The notes beneath the pieces were generated by a model, which was not told the DNA's origin, ran no database searches, and was given only the letters and a program-made list of their open reading frames with translations. Shown in pieces: positions 1-9,957 of a stretch of DNA of 64,000 nt. A program made the position numbers and the translations under genes. The first letter of the stretch is position 1. Each line of letters begins with the position of its first letter. The DNA is from Arcobacter defluvii (GTDB taxonomy: Bacteria; Campylobacterota; Campylobacteria; Campylobacterales; Arcobacteraceae). The stretch is taken from contig NZ_CP053835.1 of the NCBI RefSeq assembly GCF_013201725.1, forward strand, positions 1,240,001 through 1,304,000, written 5' to 3'.

Positions 1-3000
1 TATCACTTGTGTTTGTTGAAGTTTATTTTTTATTAATTCACTTTTTGGTTTCCAAGTTGAAACATAGTCTTTTTCTTTAGATGTTCTTTTTATTTCATTA
101 ATTATTCTTTCATTATCACTTCTAAGAGCTGTTAGATAATCAAAATTCTTATATTTAGGAGCATTTTCCCCTGTAATAATGGATAATTCTCTAATATCTT
201 TTTCACATTTTGTAATATATGATTTAGAGTTATTAATTCTATCATCCAAACTTTCATAAAAATTGTTTACTCTTTTGATTAATCCCGTTAATGTTACTGA
301 ATCTTTAAGTCCATTTAATAAATCTGATTCAGCTCTTATTGTAAGATTAGATGGTTCATAAACTAAACTATCTTTCTCATTTTTTAAATAAAACTCTACT
401 TTTGTTTTATCTAGTCTATTACCATAAATTGCAATATCTCTATAATCAAAGAATTTAATATCACTTTTGTACTTTAACATTTCATCCACATTTTTATCAA
501 AAGCATTTTTTAATTGTGTTTGAACCATTTTATTAGACTCATCAATATCTTCTTTAGGAATATCAAAATCTATTTTTTTTCTAACTTCATCTTCAATAGA
601 ATAATAACTACCTTTAAAATTGTCAATAGTGTGTTTAGATAAATGCTCTTTTAATGAATATAAATCTTTTAATTCAACTTCACTATCACTTTTATTTTTT
701 ATGGTTCTATTCAAAAATTCTTCATTATTAAATATTTCTTTTTTGAAATTATTATAAAAAATTTCTTCATTTCTTAAATCACTTGAGAGTTGAACTTGCA
801 TTAAAATTAAAGGATTTCCTGTTGCTTCTGCTTTCATTTCTGCTGCATCTGCTGAACCCATTGTAAAATCTTCTAATTCTCTTAAACTTAGCCCAGCCTG
901 TCTAAATTGCTCTATTGATTTTGCTTTACTTTCAATAGTTTGCCACATTCTAGCATCGTATGTTTTTTCAGTTGCATATCTAAACTCTTTTATTCTAAAG
1001 TTTTCAGGGTCGGCTTCAAATAGTTTATTCCCTTGTCTTATTACTCTTCCGTTTCTTTGTTCTAAATCAGATGGTCGCCAAGGACAATCTATATGATGAA
1101 TTGCAACAGCTCTATCTTGTACATTTGTACCAGCACCCATTTTAAATGTAGAACCAATTAAAACTCTTACTTTACCACTTTTAACATCATCAAATAATGC
1201 TGATTTTTGTAAATCAGTATTAGCATCATGTATAAATCTAATTTCCTCTTGAGATACACCTTTCGAAACAAGTTTTTTTAAAATATCTGAATAAATATCA
1301 AATTTAGAAGTTTCAGCTATAAGCTCATCATTGCTTTTAGATTTTTCATTATCTATCAAATCATTTAAATTTATTTCCTCTATTTTATTATTGCTATTTA
1401 GAGCTTCATTTAATTCTATTTTTTGAGAATTTATTTTTGGTGTTGATAAATCACAAAATATAAGTTGTGTACCTTTAACATCACTCCAGTCTAAATACTC
1501 TTTATAAACATTATTTACTACTGCATTCACTTTAGAGTTTTCATAATCTTCTGCATTTGGATTGATTAATCTATAATCTAGTCCAGCTTTCCTTGCGTCA
1601 GTTGTACAAGCTAATAGATTGTTTCTATGTATATCTTCTTCTTGATGTTCCATTCTGTAAATAATAGAACCTTTTTGATATTGATTGTTTGAGTCAGGTA
1701 CTCCAATAAAGTCAGCAACTATATCACTTCTTGGAACTATTGTGTTAATTGGTTTATCGTTATACAATTTTGGTACAAAATCTTTAGCAAATTTTTTAAT
1801 ATCATTGTTTGTGATTACATCTGCAAAAGTTTTATACATCTTTGTTAATTCAGGAACATTGTTAAATTTATTAAATCTTGAAACTATTTTATAGTTTACT
1901 CCTGAACTATCTAATTCCCACGAAGAAGTAACTTGCCCAAAAGTTGAAGCCCAACTATCAAAACTACTAATCCCTTTTTTTGAAAGCTCTTTAGGTTGCA
2001 TATATCTTTGTAATGTATATAATTCTGTTATCGAGTTTGAAATAGGTGTACCTGTAAGAAATGCTATTTTATTGTTTTTCTCATTTAAATATCTTGTTTT
2101 ACAATACATATCATAAGCTTGTTGAGAACCTTTCAAATTTCCTAATCCTGATATATCTCCCATAGAAGTTGTAATTAATAAATTTTTATAAGTATGTGCT
2201 TCATCAACTGCTAATAAATCCACTCCTAAATCTCCAAAATCAATACTCTTTGATTTCTTATTTTCTTGCAATAAATTATCTAATCGAGCTTTAAAATTAC
2301 TTATTTTTCCTTCTGTAGCTTTAATTGAAAAACCTCTAGTTGATTTACCATCTCTTTGGGCTATTTCTTTTTGAGTTTCAAGCATATCTTCTAAAATAGA
2401 AATATCCTCATTTATTTGCTCTTTTACAATTTCATAAGGAGCTGGTAAAAGTTTAAATTGACTATGTGACATTATGACTGCATCATAATTATTTGTAGCA
2501 ATTCTTCCAAAAAATTGTTCTCTATTATTTTTTTCTAAATCTTCTTTATTTGTTGCTAATAAATTTGCGTTAGGATATGCTTTGTAAAACTCTTTTTCCC
2601 ATTGACCAATCAAATGGTTTGGTACAGTTATAATAGGTTTATTAACTAACCCCATTCTTTTTTGTTCCATAATAGAACAAATCGTAACTAAAGTTTTTCC
2701 AGCACCCACCTGATGGTCGAATAATACATTTTTATCCTGTATTGCTCTCCAAATCGCATTTTTTTGATGAACTCTTAATTTAATTGAATTGTTAAGATTA
2801 GGGAATGTTAAATGAGAACCATTATAGTTAGGCTCTACATCTGTGTTAAATGTTTCATTATAAATTTTTTCTAAATCAGTTCTTCTATCTATGTCTTTAT
2901 AAATCCATTCAGAAAAGTCATTTTTTAAAATTTGTAATTTAGAATTTGCAAGAGCTGTTTCTTCTTGATTAATTTTTTGTTTTTGTTTGCCCTCTTCATC

Positions 3001-5643
3001 TAAGTAAGTATCAAATACTTTAATAGGACTATTTTTTAAACCATTCTCAGCAATTCTAAATACTCCAACCCTAGAAGTACCATATTTTGAAACTATATCT
3101 CTTGGTAAATAATTCCCGTTCCCGTCAAATGTCCACTCACCCGAAGTTTTATTGTGTAATAAATTCCAATTATCCCTATTTGTTTTATAATGACTTTCAA
3201 AAAATTGATGATAATATTCTTTTGGTATCCAAGAAGTACCTAAAGAAACACTAATTTCAACTGCTTTTAAATCTTTTGGTAAAACTTCATTTAAACTGTT
3301 TAAATTACTCTCTAATTCTCTATGCTCTTTAACCAACTCTTGAACTTCTTGGAATTTACTTTTAACATTTCCTGATAGATATTTTTCTGCAAGAACATAA
3401 CTAACATCGTCATTTTTGATAGTTGTGTGGTCTATGAATATTAATTTCTTTTCTAGTAAATCTTTTATGATTACATCTTTTGATATATTTAATTCATTTT
3501 CCATATAGTTTAAATCAATTTTCCCAAACTGATTTAAACTAGAGATTAAAGCTTCTTTTGGATTGTTTACTTCTATTTTTACAAAAGGCGATATAGTTCT
3601 TCTTTCAAAAATATCAGCTTTTTTTGCACTAGCTTCAACAGGTTCAATATTATTCTTTTTAGCAACTTCTTTACTAACTCCAGCTGAATATTCTAATTCT
3701 AAAGCTAGTATTTTTTGAGCTTCAACATCATTTGCAAAAGCTTTTTTATTTGTAGATTTATGTAAATAACCCTCTTTTTTTACAAATTCATCATAATATT
3801 TATTTAGTAATGCTCTTTGTTCAACAAGTTTTGGATTAGTATCTTCGATAGGAGCTTGTTCAAGTTCAATAATGTAATTTAAAGTATCTCTAATATTTAT
3901 AAATTTAAGTATTTTATTTTTTTCATTTTGGTTTAATATAGGTTTTTTATACGATAAAACTTTTCCATCATCCGTATCTAAATTATTGATTTTTATATAA
4001 ATCTCATCATCTTTTAAAAAATAATTGTTTTTCTTTAAATCTAATAAATGTGAATCAGGATTTTTTAATTCAAAATATTGTGCTTGTTCTTTAACATTAT
4101 GATATTTATAAATATTTTCAGGAAGTCTTGAAATAGCTTTTTTAAGTTCCTCTTCCATATTTAGACCTATATCTAAACATTGAGTAGTTTCTCCTATTCC
4201 ACTCATTACAAAATCCATTTTTCCTAAAATATTTGAAGGATTTTCCTCAAAATATTTATTTATAAAAATAGGTTTTTCAATATCTTTTGTATGATGCGTT
4301 GATATTGTTGTTTCTTTAAAATCTTTGTGTATATCTTTATCTATACCTTTTTTAAAGAAAACTATATCAGTCGTTACTTCTGTACCAGCTTTATTTTTAA
4401 ATGTATTATTCGGAAGTCTAATAGCACCAACAAATGAAGCTTCATTGCTTAATTGTTCCCTTAATGTTGAATCTTTAGAATCTAAGAAATAGCTAGAAGT
4501 TACAAAAGCTACTATACCATCATCTTTTAATTCTTTTATAGCTCTAGCCATAAAATAGTTATGAACACTTAACATTGATATATCATTATTATTCATATCA
4601 AATATCTTCTTTTGTCCATAAGGAGGATTACCAATTACTGCATCATATTTCTTTTTAGATTCTAAAATTTCAAAACCAACATTATAAATTTTTTGGTTAG
4701 GATATAACTTCCTCAATAAATTAGCTGATGTTTTATCTAGTTCAACACAATCAAAATTAAAATTATTAAAATGATTTTTAGAAAAACTTAGAAAGGCACC
4801 ATTACCAGCACTTGGTTCTAGTATTTCTTTAGTTTCTTTTGATTTATTAAATCCAAATTTATCCAAAGCATTATAAATAGTATCTATGACTATTTTAGGA
4901 GTGTAATGACTATCCATCGTTGAAGTTTTAGCACTTTTGTATTCATCTTCTGTAAGTATATTTTTTAGTTCTACATATTCTTTAGACCAAGAAGATGAAT
5001 TTTTGTCAAAAGCTTGAGGAATACCACCCCATCCCGAATAATTATTTAATGTTAATTGTTCTTCAGGAGTGGCATATCTTTTTTCTTTTTGAAGAATATT
5101 TAAAAGCTTTATAGCTTCTATATTTTTATTATATTTATCTTTCGTACCTGTAATAATAACTTCATCATTTGATTTAAAATCAATTTTTAAATCATTATTT
5201 CTTTGAAGAATTTGAACGGGTCTATCCCTCTCTCTTCTAGTATCTCCATATCCGTTATTCCATTCGCTCTCATCTTGTTGGCTATATTGCTTTCCAATAT
5301 TTCCAGCTCCATCTGTCCTTGTAATTTCATCGCTGTTGAGAGTCCTGTTAATTCTGTTAATGTCTTGATTATTGGAAATTCCCTTATCCATCTCTCCAGT
5401 ATTTCCAAGTTGTAAGGAGTCATTATTGTTCCACTGTTCCCCAATTCGTCCTCTATCTCCCGATACAGTTCTTGTGTTAAATTCGCTTCCAAATAATCCC
5501 AGTTCACTTCCGCTTGTATTCTTTCCATCTTCTACCCTTTCTTTTAAATCTATTAATTTATTCTCTATCTCATTTGATACAAAATCAAATAAAGATAAAC
5601 CTTTATAAAGTTCACTATCTTTTTTCTTTTTTGCTTTTGCCAT
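1..5643 (-). CDS. Giant N6-adenine methylase / SNF2-like helicase protein (3' part missing)
   Basis: Reading from the ATG at 5643 the frame is open for 1881 codons and leaves the window at position 1, so the C-terminus is missing. After a low-complexity N-terminus of about 130 residues it shows a SAM-binding motif (EPSAGNGAF, near 4800-4830) and the methylase motif NPPY at 4618-4629. Helicase motifs follow: VGAGKT near 2692-2715, VDEAH near 2195-2210, and a C-terminal QRNGRVIRQG-type motif VI near 1030-1065. This layout is known from very large plasmid and ICE proteins that may modify or protect transferred DNA (DarB-like antirestriction proteins are one comparison). Transfer protection is inference. 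It is the last visible gene of the transfer cluster, separated from topB by a terminator and its own AT-rich promoter region. Confidence 0.9.
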   Translation of the reverse strand, partial: MAKAKKKKDSELYKGLSLFDFVSNEIENKLIDLKERVEDGKNTSGSELGLFGSEFNTRTVSGDRGRIGEQWNNNDSLQLGNTGEMDKGISNNQDINRINRTLNSDEITRTDGAGNIGKQYSQQDESEWNNGYGDTRRERDRPVQILQRNNDLKIDFKSNDEVIITGTKDKYNKNIEAIKLLNILQKEKRYATPEEQLTLNNYSGWGGIPQAFDKNSSSWSKEYVELKNILTEDEYKSAKTSTMDSHYTPKIVIDTIYNALDKFGFNKSKETKEILEPSAGNGAFLSFSKNHFNNFNFDCVELDKTSANLLRKLYPNQKIYNVGFEILESKKKYDAVIGNPPYGQKKIFDMNNNDISMLSVHNYFMARAIKELKDDGIVAFVTSSYFLDSKDSTLREQLSNEASFVGAIRLPNNTFKNKAGTEVTTDIVFFKKGIDKDIHKDFKETTISTHHTKDIEKPIFINKYFEENPSNILGKMDFVMSGIGETTQCLDIGLNMEEELKKAISRLPENIYKYHNVKEQAQYFELKNPDSHLLDLKKNNYFLKDDEIYIKINNLDTDDGKVLSYKKPILNQNEKNKILKFINIRDTLNYIIELEQAPIEDTNPKLVEQRALLNKYYDEFVKKEGYLHKSTNKKAFANDVEAQKILALELEYSAGVSKEVAKKNNIEPVEASAKKADIFERRTISPFVKIEVNNPKEALISSLNQFGKIDLNYMENELNISKDVIIKDLLEKKLIFIDHTTIKNDDVSYVLAEKYLSGNVKSKFQEVQELVKEHRELESNLNSLNEVLPKDLKAVEISVSLGTSWIPKEYYHQFFESHYKTNRDNWNLLHNKTSGEWTFDGNGNYLPRDIVSKYGTSRVGVFRIAENGLKNSPIKVFDTYLDEEGKQKQKINQEETALANSKLQILKNDFSEWIYKDIDRRTDLEKIYNETFNTDVEPNYNGSHLTFPNLNNSIKLRVHQKNAIWRAIQDKNVLFDHQVGAGKTLVTICSIMEQKRMGLVNKPIITVPNHLIGQWEKEFYKAYPNANLLATNKEDLEKNNREQFFGRIATNNYDAVIMSHSQFKLLPAPYEIVKEQINEDISILEDMLETQKEIAQRDGKSTRGFSIKATEGKISNFKARLDNLLQENKKSKSIDFGDLGVDLLAVDEAHTYKNLLITTSMGDISGLGNLKGSQQAYDMYCKTRYLNEKNNKIAFLTGTPISNSITELYTLQRYMQPKELSKKGISSFDSWASTFGQVTSSWELDSSGVNYKIVSRFNKFNNVPELTKMYKTFADVITNNDIKKFAKDFVPKLYNDKPINTIVPRSDIVADFIGVPDSNNQYQKGSIIYRMEHQEEDIHRNNLLACTTDARKAGLDYRLINPNAEDYENSKVNAVVNNVYKEYLDWSDVKGTQLIFCDLSTPKINSQKIELNEALNSNNKIEEINLNDLIDNEKSKSNDELIAETSKFDIYSDILKKLVSKGVSQEEIRFIHDANTDLQKSALFDDVKSGKVRVLIGSTFKMGAGTNVQDRAVAIHHIDCPWRPSDLEQRNGRVIRQGNKLFEADPENFRIKEFRYATEKTYDARMWQTIESKAKSIEQFRQAGLSLRELEDFTMGSADAAEMKAEATGNPLILMQVQLSSDLRNEEIFYNNFKKEIFNNEEFLNRTIKNKSDSEVELKDLYSLKEHLSKHTIDNFKGSYYSIEDEVRKKIDFDIPKEDIDESNKMVQTQLKNAFDKNVDEMLKYKSDIKFFDYRDIAIYGNRLDKTKVEFYLKNEKDSLVYEPSNLTIRAESDLLNGLKDSVTLTGLIKRVNNFYESLDDRINNSKSYITKCEKDIRELSIITGENAPKYKNFDYLTALRSDNERIINEIKRTSKEKDYVSTWKPKSELIKNKLQQTQVI

Positions 5644-5709
5644 TTTAGTTTCCTAACAATATAATTTTTAATGTTAATTAATGCTTAAAAATATCTTTAA
5701 ATATTAATA

Positions 5710-5731
5710 AATACTAAATAATATTAATTAA
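5710..5731 (-). promoter_or_regulatory. AT-rich promoter/operator element, copy 1
   Basis: This 22-base stretch is identical to 21866-21887. Both copies lie just downstream of an intrinsic terminator and upstream of a minus-strand gene (the methylase-helicase here, virB7 there). A TATATT-like -10 candidate lies closer to the start codon. The same arrangement twice suggests a shared promoter or operator of the transfer regulon; binding is not shown. Confidence 0.45.
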
Positions 5732-5770
5732 TATTAGATAATACTATTAATTAAAAATGAGCCAAAAAAA

Positions 5771-5805
5771 AATATAGTACCAGGATAAAATCTTGGTACT
5801 ATATT
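5771..5805 (-). terminator. Intrinsic terminator after topB
   Basis: A perfect 12-bp stem (AATATAGTACCA at 5771-5782 with TGGTACTATATT at 5794-5805, 11-base loop) is followed on the minus strand by a T-run (the A-run at 5764-5771). It would end transcripts coming from the topB side and isolate the methylase-helicase gene. Confidence 0.75.
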
Positions 5806-5878
5806 TATGCCAGTTTATTAATTGTTTTCTATTTGATAAACAAAGGAATTACATTTTTTTCTTAATAATTCTTCTGAT

Positions 5879-8053
5879 TTATTTCTTTTTAGGTTTACCT
5901 TTATCATCAAAAGTTGTATATTTACAACCTTTTGAATAATTTGAACAACCCCACCAATAAGATGTTTTTTTATCTTTTATAGTTTTTCTTTTGATTAAAT
6001 CTCCATCTTTACAATCAGGACATTTATATTTATGACCACTTGGCTTAATGATTAAAGGTTTACCTTTATCATCAGAAAATGAAGTTTTACAACCATCTTG
6101 ATAATTGCTACAACCCCAAAAGAATTTACTATCTTTATTACTTTTTAATCTTCTTAAAACTCCAGTTTCACAAGTAGGGCATTTAATAGAATTTTCATTT
6201 GCAAGAGATTCAAATTTATTAGAGTTTTTAATTCTATTTATTTCATCATTGATATAAATTTCTACATTGTTTAAAAACTCTTCTTTTGATAATGTTCCAT
6301 TTTGAATATCTTTTTGTTGTTCATACCATAGAGCAGTCATATCAGGACTTGATAAAGTTGCTGGAGATAACTCTATTAATTTTCTTCCTGTAGTAGTTGA
6401 TTTAATAGCTTTTTTATCTTCTACTATATAACCCTTATCAAAAAGATTTTTAATATGTGCCGACCTTGTAGCTGGTGTACCAATTCCACCATTTTCACCT
6501 TTTTTGTCTTTATCTTTTTCAATTAAAAGCTTTTTAATTTCAGGGTTTTTTATATACTTAGCTACACTTGTTAAATCTTTTAGAAGTGATGACACAGTGT
6601 AATATGGTTTTGGTTTAGTCTTCTCTTTTGATACTGTTATATCTTCACAATTTACTGGAGCATTTGGAGATATGTTTTCTAAGTTAGTATTATTTTCTAA
6701 CTCTTCATTTTCTTCATCTTCAATCTCACCTTTAAACAGCACTTCAAAACCTTGTTTTGTTGTTCTTTTTGCACTTGTAGTAAAGATATTATCTTTTACT
6801 GATATTTCTATTTGAGTATGGATATATTCTTTTGCTTCATAAAATTGAGCTACAAATTTTCTAGCAATTAAAGTATAAACATTTAATTCATCTTTTGATA
6901 AATCTTCAATTTTTACTCTTTTATCTGTTGGAATAATTCCATGATGAGCTGTTGTATTTGCCGTATTCCATGCAAGAGATTTTATAGAACTATCTGCATG
7001 ATCTATAAAATCTTTGAAATCTAATAAATTTGCTTTTATACTTTCTAAAGTTGCTGGAGCTTCTTCAAATAAATTTTCAGGAAGATAACTACAATCAGAA
7101 CGGTTATAAGTAATAAGTTTATGCTTCTCTCTTAAACTTTGTGTTATTTCTAAAGTTTTATCAGGTTTATAGCTAAACTTTTTAGAGCATTCTGCTTGTA
7201 AATCAAGTAAATTGTATGGTAATGGAGGATTTGTTCTCTTTGGCTCATTTATAGCTTTTAAAACAGTTCCTAAACTCCCTTTACAATCATTTAAAATTTT
7301 ATTTGCTTCATCTTCAGTTGTAATTTTTTCATCTAGTTTTAAATTTGCATTAAAAAGTATATTATTAGTATTAAAAGTCCCTTTAATAGAATAATAAAAG
7401 CTACTTTGATGACTTTCATGTTCTTTATCTCTTGCAACAATTAAGCCTAAAATAGGAGTTTGAACTCTTCCAACACTTAAAACACCTTGATAACCTTGAA
7501 GTTGAGCCAATTTTGAGTAAGCTCTAGTAAAATTTATTCCTACTAGCCAATCAGCTTGAGAACGAGAAAATCCACTATCAGATAATCCTTTAAAATCATC
7601 ATTTGATTTTATATCTTGAAGAGCTTTTTTTACACCTTTTTCTGTTAAATCAGAGATTAAAACTCTTTCAACAGGTTTTTTATTATCTGCATAGGCTAAT
7701 ATTTCATCTACAAGTATTTGACCTTCTTCATCATTATCCCCAGCATTTACAATAGTTTTTATATCTTTACTATTTATCAAATCAACAATTAACTTTAATT
7801 GTTTTTTTGAATTATCAAGAGGTAAATATTTGAAGTTATTTGTATCTATTTGTAGTGGTAAATCATTTAAATTCCAACTTCTGAATTTTTCATCATAATC
7901 TTCAGGCATTGCAAGACCTAAAATATGTCCATAAGCCCAAGTAACTAGATTATCACCAACTTTAAAATAACCATCTTCTCTTTGAACTGTTCCATTTAAT
8001 CCTGTTGTTATTGCTTTTGCAAGTTCAGGTTTTTCTGCTATAAATAATTTCAT
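5879..8053 (-). CDS. topB: DNA topoisomerase III (type IA)
   Basis: This 724-residue type IA topoisomerase relaxes or decatenates single-stranded crossings. The N-terminal Toprim domain shows the start MKLFIAEKPELAKAI and the acidic motif NAGDNDEEG at about 103-111. The catalytic tyrosine is Y316 in ITYNRSDCSYLP (314-325). Near the C-terminus two zinc-binding repeats each carry CPxC followed by CSNY..GC. Topoisomerase III genes are common in conjugative elements, where they may act on transferred DNA. The start has a good ribosome binding site (AAGGAATTAG). It lies directly after the VirB1 gene and ends before a terminator. Confidence 0.95.
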   Translation of the reverse strand: MKLFIAEKPELAKAITTGLNGTVQREDGYFKVGDNLVTWAYGHILGLAMPEDYDEKFRSWNLNDLPLQIDTNNFKYLPLDNSKKQLKLIVDLINSKDIKTIVNAGDNDEEGQILVDEILAYADNKKPVERVLISDLTEKGVKKALQDIKSNDDFKGLSDSGFSRSQADWLVGINFTRAYSKLAQLQGYQGVLSVGRVQTPILGLIVARDKEHESHQSSFYYSIKGTFNTNNILFNANLKLDEKITTEDEANKILNDCKGSLGTVLKAINEPKRTNPPLPYNLLDLQAECSKKFSYKPDKTLEITQSLREKHKLITYNRSDCSYLPENLFEEAPATLESIKANLLDFKDFIDHADSSIKSLAWNTANTTAHHGIIPTDKRVKIEDLSKDELNVYTLIARKFVAQFYEAKEYIHTQIEISVKDNIFTTSAKRTTKQGFEVLFKGEIEDEENEELENNTNLENISPNAPVNCEDITVSKEKTKPKPYYTVSSLLKDLTSVAKYIKNPEIKKLLIEKDKDKKGENGGIGTPATRSAHIKNLFDKGYIVEDKKAIKSTTTGRKLIELSPATLSSPDMTALWYEQQKDIQNGTLSKEEFLNNVEIYINDEINRIKNSNKFESLANENSIKCPTCETGVLRRLKSNKDSKFFWGCSNYQDGCKTSFSDDKGKPLIIKPSGHKYKCPDCKDGDLIKRKTIKDKKTSYWWGCSNYSKGCKYTTFDDKGKPKKK

Positions 8054-8087
8054 CTTTCTAATTCCTTATTTTTTTCCATATTTACTC

Positions 8088-8576
8088 CTAAATATTTTTT
8101 ATTAACATAGGTTTATATTTTTCTTCTAAATATTTATCATATTTGGCTACATATCCATTTGTAAAACCTAATTCATAAGAACCTGTATTATATGCACTAA
8201 GACTTTTTTTAACTCTATCGATGTAGCTATCTTTTTTATTAGTATCTTTGTAAAAATTATAGAATACGGTTGAAGCAAAATATAAATTTTTGCAAGGGTC
8301 TAAAGCATCATCTAAAGTTATATTTAGCAGCTTAAAATTATCACTATTAAGTTGCATATATCCAACATCTACACTAAATCCAGCATTTATGTAATTTTGA
8401 GCGATTTTTTTAGCTTCATTTTTTGTTTTTGGAGAAAATGAAATTAAACTTTTTCCATTTTTATTTACATTCACTGAATACGGATTTTTTGAACTTTCTT
8501 CTTTTATAATCATACTTACTACAGGAGTTCGAACATTTATATTTTTACATTCTTCAATAAATAAAGTTTCTAACAT
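8088..8576 (-). CDS. virB1: VirB1-like lytic transglycosylase
   Basis: This 162-residue protein resembles SLT-type transglycosylases that open peptidoglycan for the secretion channel. The likely catalytic glutamate is E26 or E27 in IIKEESSKNPYSVN. The later motifs VGYMQLN and LSAYNTGS are typical of the family. No clear signal peptide is seen at the annotated N-terminus, which is unusual but reported for some VirB1 homologues. It starts one base after the TrbM gene ends, so the two are probably co-translated. Confidence 0.85.
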   Translation of the reverse strand: MLETLFIEECKNINVRTPVVSMIIKEESSKNPYSVNVNKNGKSLISFSPKTKNEAKKIAQNYINAGFSVDVGYMQLNSDNFKLLNITLDDALDPCKNLYFASTVFYNFYKDTNKKDSYIDRVKKSLSAYNTGSYELGFTNGYVAKYDKYLEEKYKPMLIKNI

Positions 8577-9254
8577 CTAATCCATCCAGCAAGTTTTTGA
8601 AAAAGGAACTTTTTTATAATAATTTGTATATCCACCTTCGCCATCAGGTATATAGATTTCATATTTCTCATAATTTGGTAGATATGTATAATCTTTATAA
8701 GAAATTCGTATTAATTTAGCATTTAATTTCCATTCTAAAGAAGTATAAAATTCTCCTGTACAAATATAATTTGGTTTTGAAATAGCTGTATATGGATGCT
8801 TAAATAAAGTAATACATGGTGCTGGCATATTTGGATTAACTCTATAACTTAAAGAAAATTTATTTTCTAAATAAGAAAATTCTTCTTTGTTCTCCAATTG
8901 TTTGTTTAAATATTCTGCTGTACATTCTCTAGGGTCAGCTGCATTAGGTAAAAAATTATCTCTATAATCTTTATATACTAAATCTTCAATTTCATCTCCA
9001 CCATCAGGACAAAGTTTTAAAAAATTTCTTCGTAACTTAACAGTATTCTTCCACTTCTTTGCTTTTAAACTAAAGTAGTGATTTAAAGAGGGATTACATT
9101 CACTAGGTCTTGTACTTGAACTTAAACATAAAATAGCTTCGCAAGCTAGTTTTGTATCACCAGTTAATAGTTCTGCTTTAAAATCATTTTCTGCTGCAAT
9201 TAAATTTAATGTTAAAAAAGAAGCACTAATTGCTCCAACAATAATTTTTGTCAT
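8577..9254 (-). CDS. trbM: TrbM family conjugal transfer protein
   Basis: This 225-residue protein has a signal peptide (about residues 1-21, hydrophobic, ending LIAAE). It then shows the TrbM/KikA pattern GDTKLACEAILCLSS..RPSEC..SL..YFS followed by FLKLCP. TrbM proteins are periplasmic accessory factors found in conjugation clusters. There are several cysteines, consistent with disulphides. It is transcribed just before virB1. The assignment rests on the N-terminal signature; the C-terminal half is less conserved. Confidence 0.85.
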   Translation of the reverse strand: MTKIIVGAISASFLTLNLIAAENDFKAELLTGDTKLACEAILCLSSSTRPSECNPSLNHYFSLKAKKWKNTVKLRRNFLKLCPDGGDEIEDLVYKDYRDNFLPNAADPRECTAEYLNKQLENKEEFSYLENKFSLSYRVNPNMPAPCITLFKHPYTAISKPNYICTGEFYTSLEWKLNAKLIRISYKDYTYLPNYEKYEIYIPDGEGGYTNYYKKVPFSKTCWMD

Positions 9255-9312
9255 ATATTTTCCTTTTATTATGATATTGAATTATAATATTGAGATGTGT
9301 TTCAAATTAATA

Positions 9313-9328
9313 AGCCCCCTAAGGGGCT
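9313..9328. terminator. Small GC hairpin between nuclease and trbM
   Basis: AGCCCC (9313-9318) pairs with GGGGCT (9323-9328) around a four-base loop. This is the only strong GC hairpin in the 184-base gap between the nuclease and trbM. There is no clear T-run on either side, so it may be a weak terminator or an mRNA processing hairpin. Nothing else is seen in the gap. Confidence 0.35.
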
Positions 9329-9438
9329 ATAAGGTTGGAAATTTTTAGAGATAGAGATATACTTTATCAAAAAAAATACCTTGCTAATAGCGACTAAAAT
9401 TAAGCTATACCGAAAGGAATAAAATATTGTTTTTGGCT

Positions 9439-9957
9439 TTAGTCTATTGCACCAAATTTGATTAATTTAATTAATCTTTGTCCTGATATGATTCTTAAAT
9501 TATTTATACTTTTTGCATAAGCAAAAGAGTTCTTACTGGTTCTCCCAGTATGAATAAAAAAACCTAAATAGGCATTTTCTTGATTAATTTGATTAGCAAA
9601 TTCTTTTAAATGCTTTGGATTAATTAAAGAACTATACCTTTTTGCCTGAATAATACATTTTAAAGGTTTTCTATTTTTATTTAGAAGATAAAATCTTCCA
9701 TCAACACCACCATCACCTGTATATTTTGTATTTCTTTCTATTTTAATATCTTCTCTTTTTTCTAATGCAGTTAAGATAAGTTCTTCCATTGTAAAAGGGT
9801 CAATTTTTCTTAAATATACAAATATTTGGGCTTCATTTAAAGTATCTAATCTTTTTAGAATTTTATGAGCTGAATCTTTTCTCCATTTATGAGAGTATTT
9901 TTCTTTTTTAAACAAAAAGAAAATTTTTTTATATAAAAAAATAAAAATATTTAACAT
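9439..9957 (-). CDS. Mrr-like restriction endonuclease domain protein
   Basis: This 172-residue protein has a basic hydrophobic N-terminus (about residues 1-17) that may form a membrane anchor. The rest fits an Mrr-type PD-(D/E)xK nuclease fold: MEELILTALEKR, then GDGGVDGRFYL with the metal-binding aspartate, then the QAKRY core. Its ATG overlaps the adhesin stop codon (TAATG), so translation is probably coupled to the adhesin. Mrr-like proteins can cut modified DNA or serve in DNA processing; the role beside an adhesin is unknown. Confidence 0.75.
   Translation of the reverse strand: MLNIFIFLYKKIFFLFKKEKYSHKWRKDSAHKILKRLDTLNEAQIFVYLRKIDPFTMEELILTALEKREDIKIERNTKYTGDGGVDGRFYLLNKNRKPLKCIIQAKRYSSLINPKHLKEFANQINQENAYLGFFIHTGRTSKNSFAYAKSINNLRIISGQRLIKLIKFGAID

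Noticed and set aside
5187-5528. 113-codon minus-strand frame inside the methylase-helicase gene
   Set aside because: It is in another frame of a larger clear gene and lies in its low-complexity linker; no ribosome binding site or family signal.
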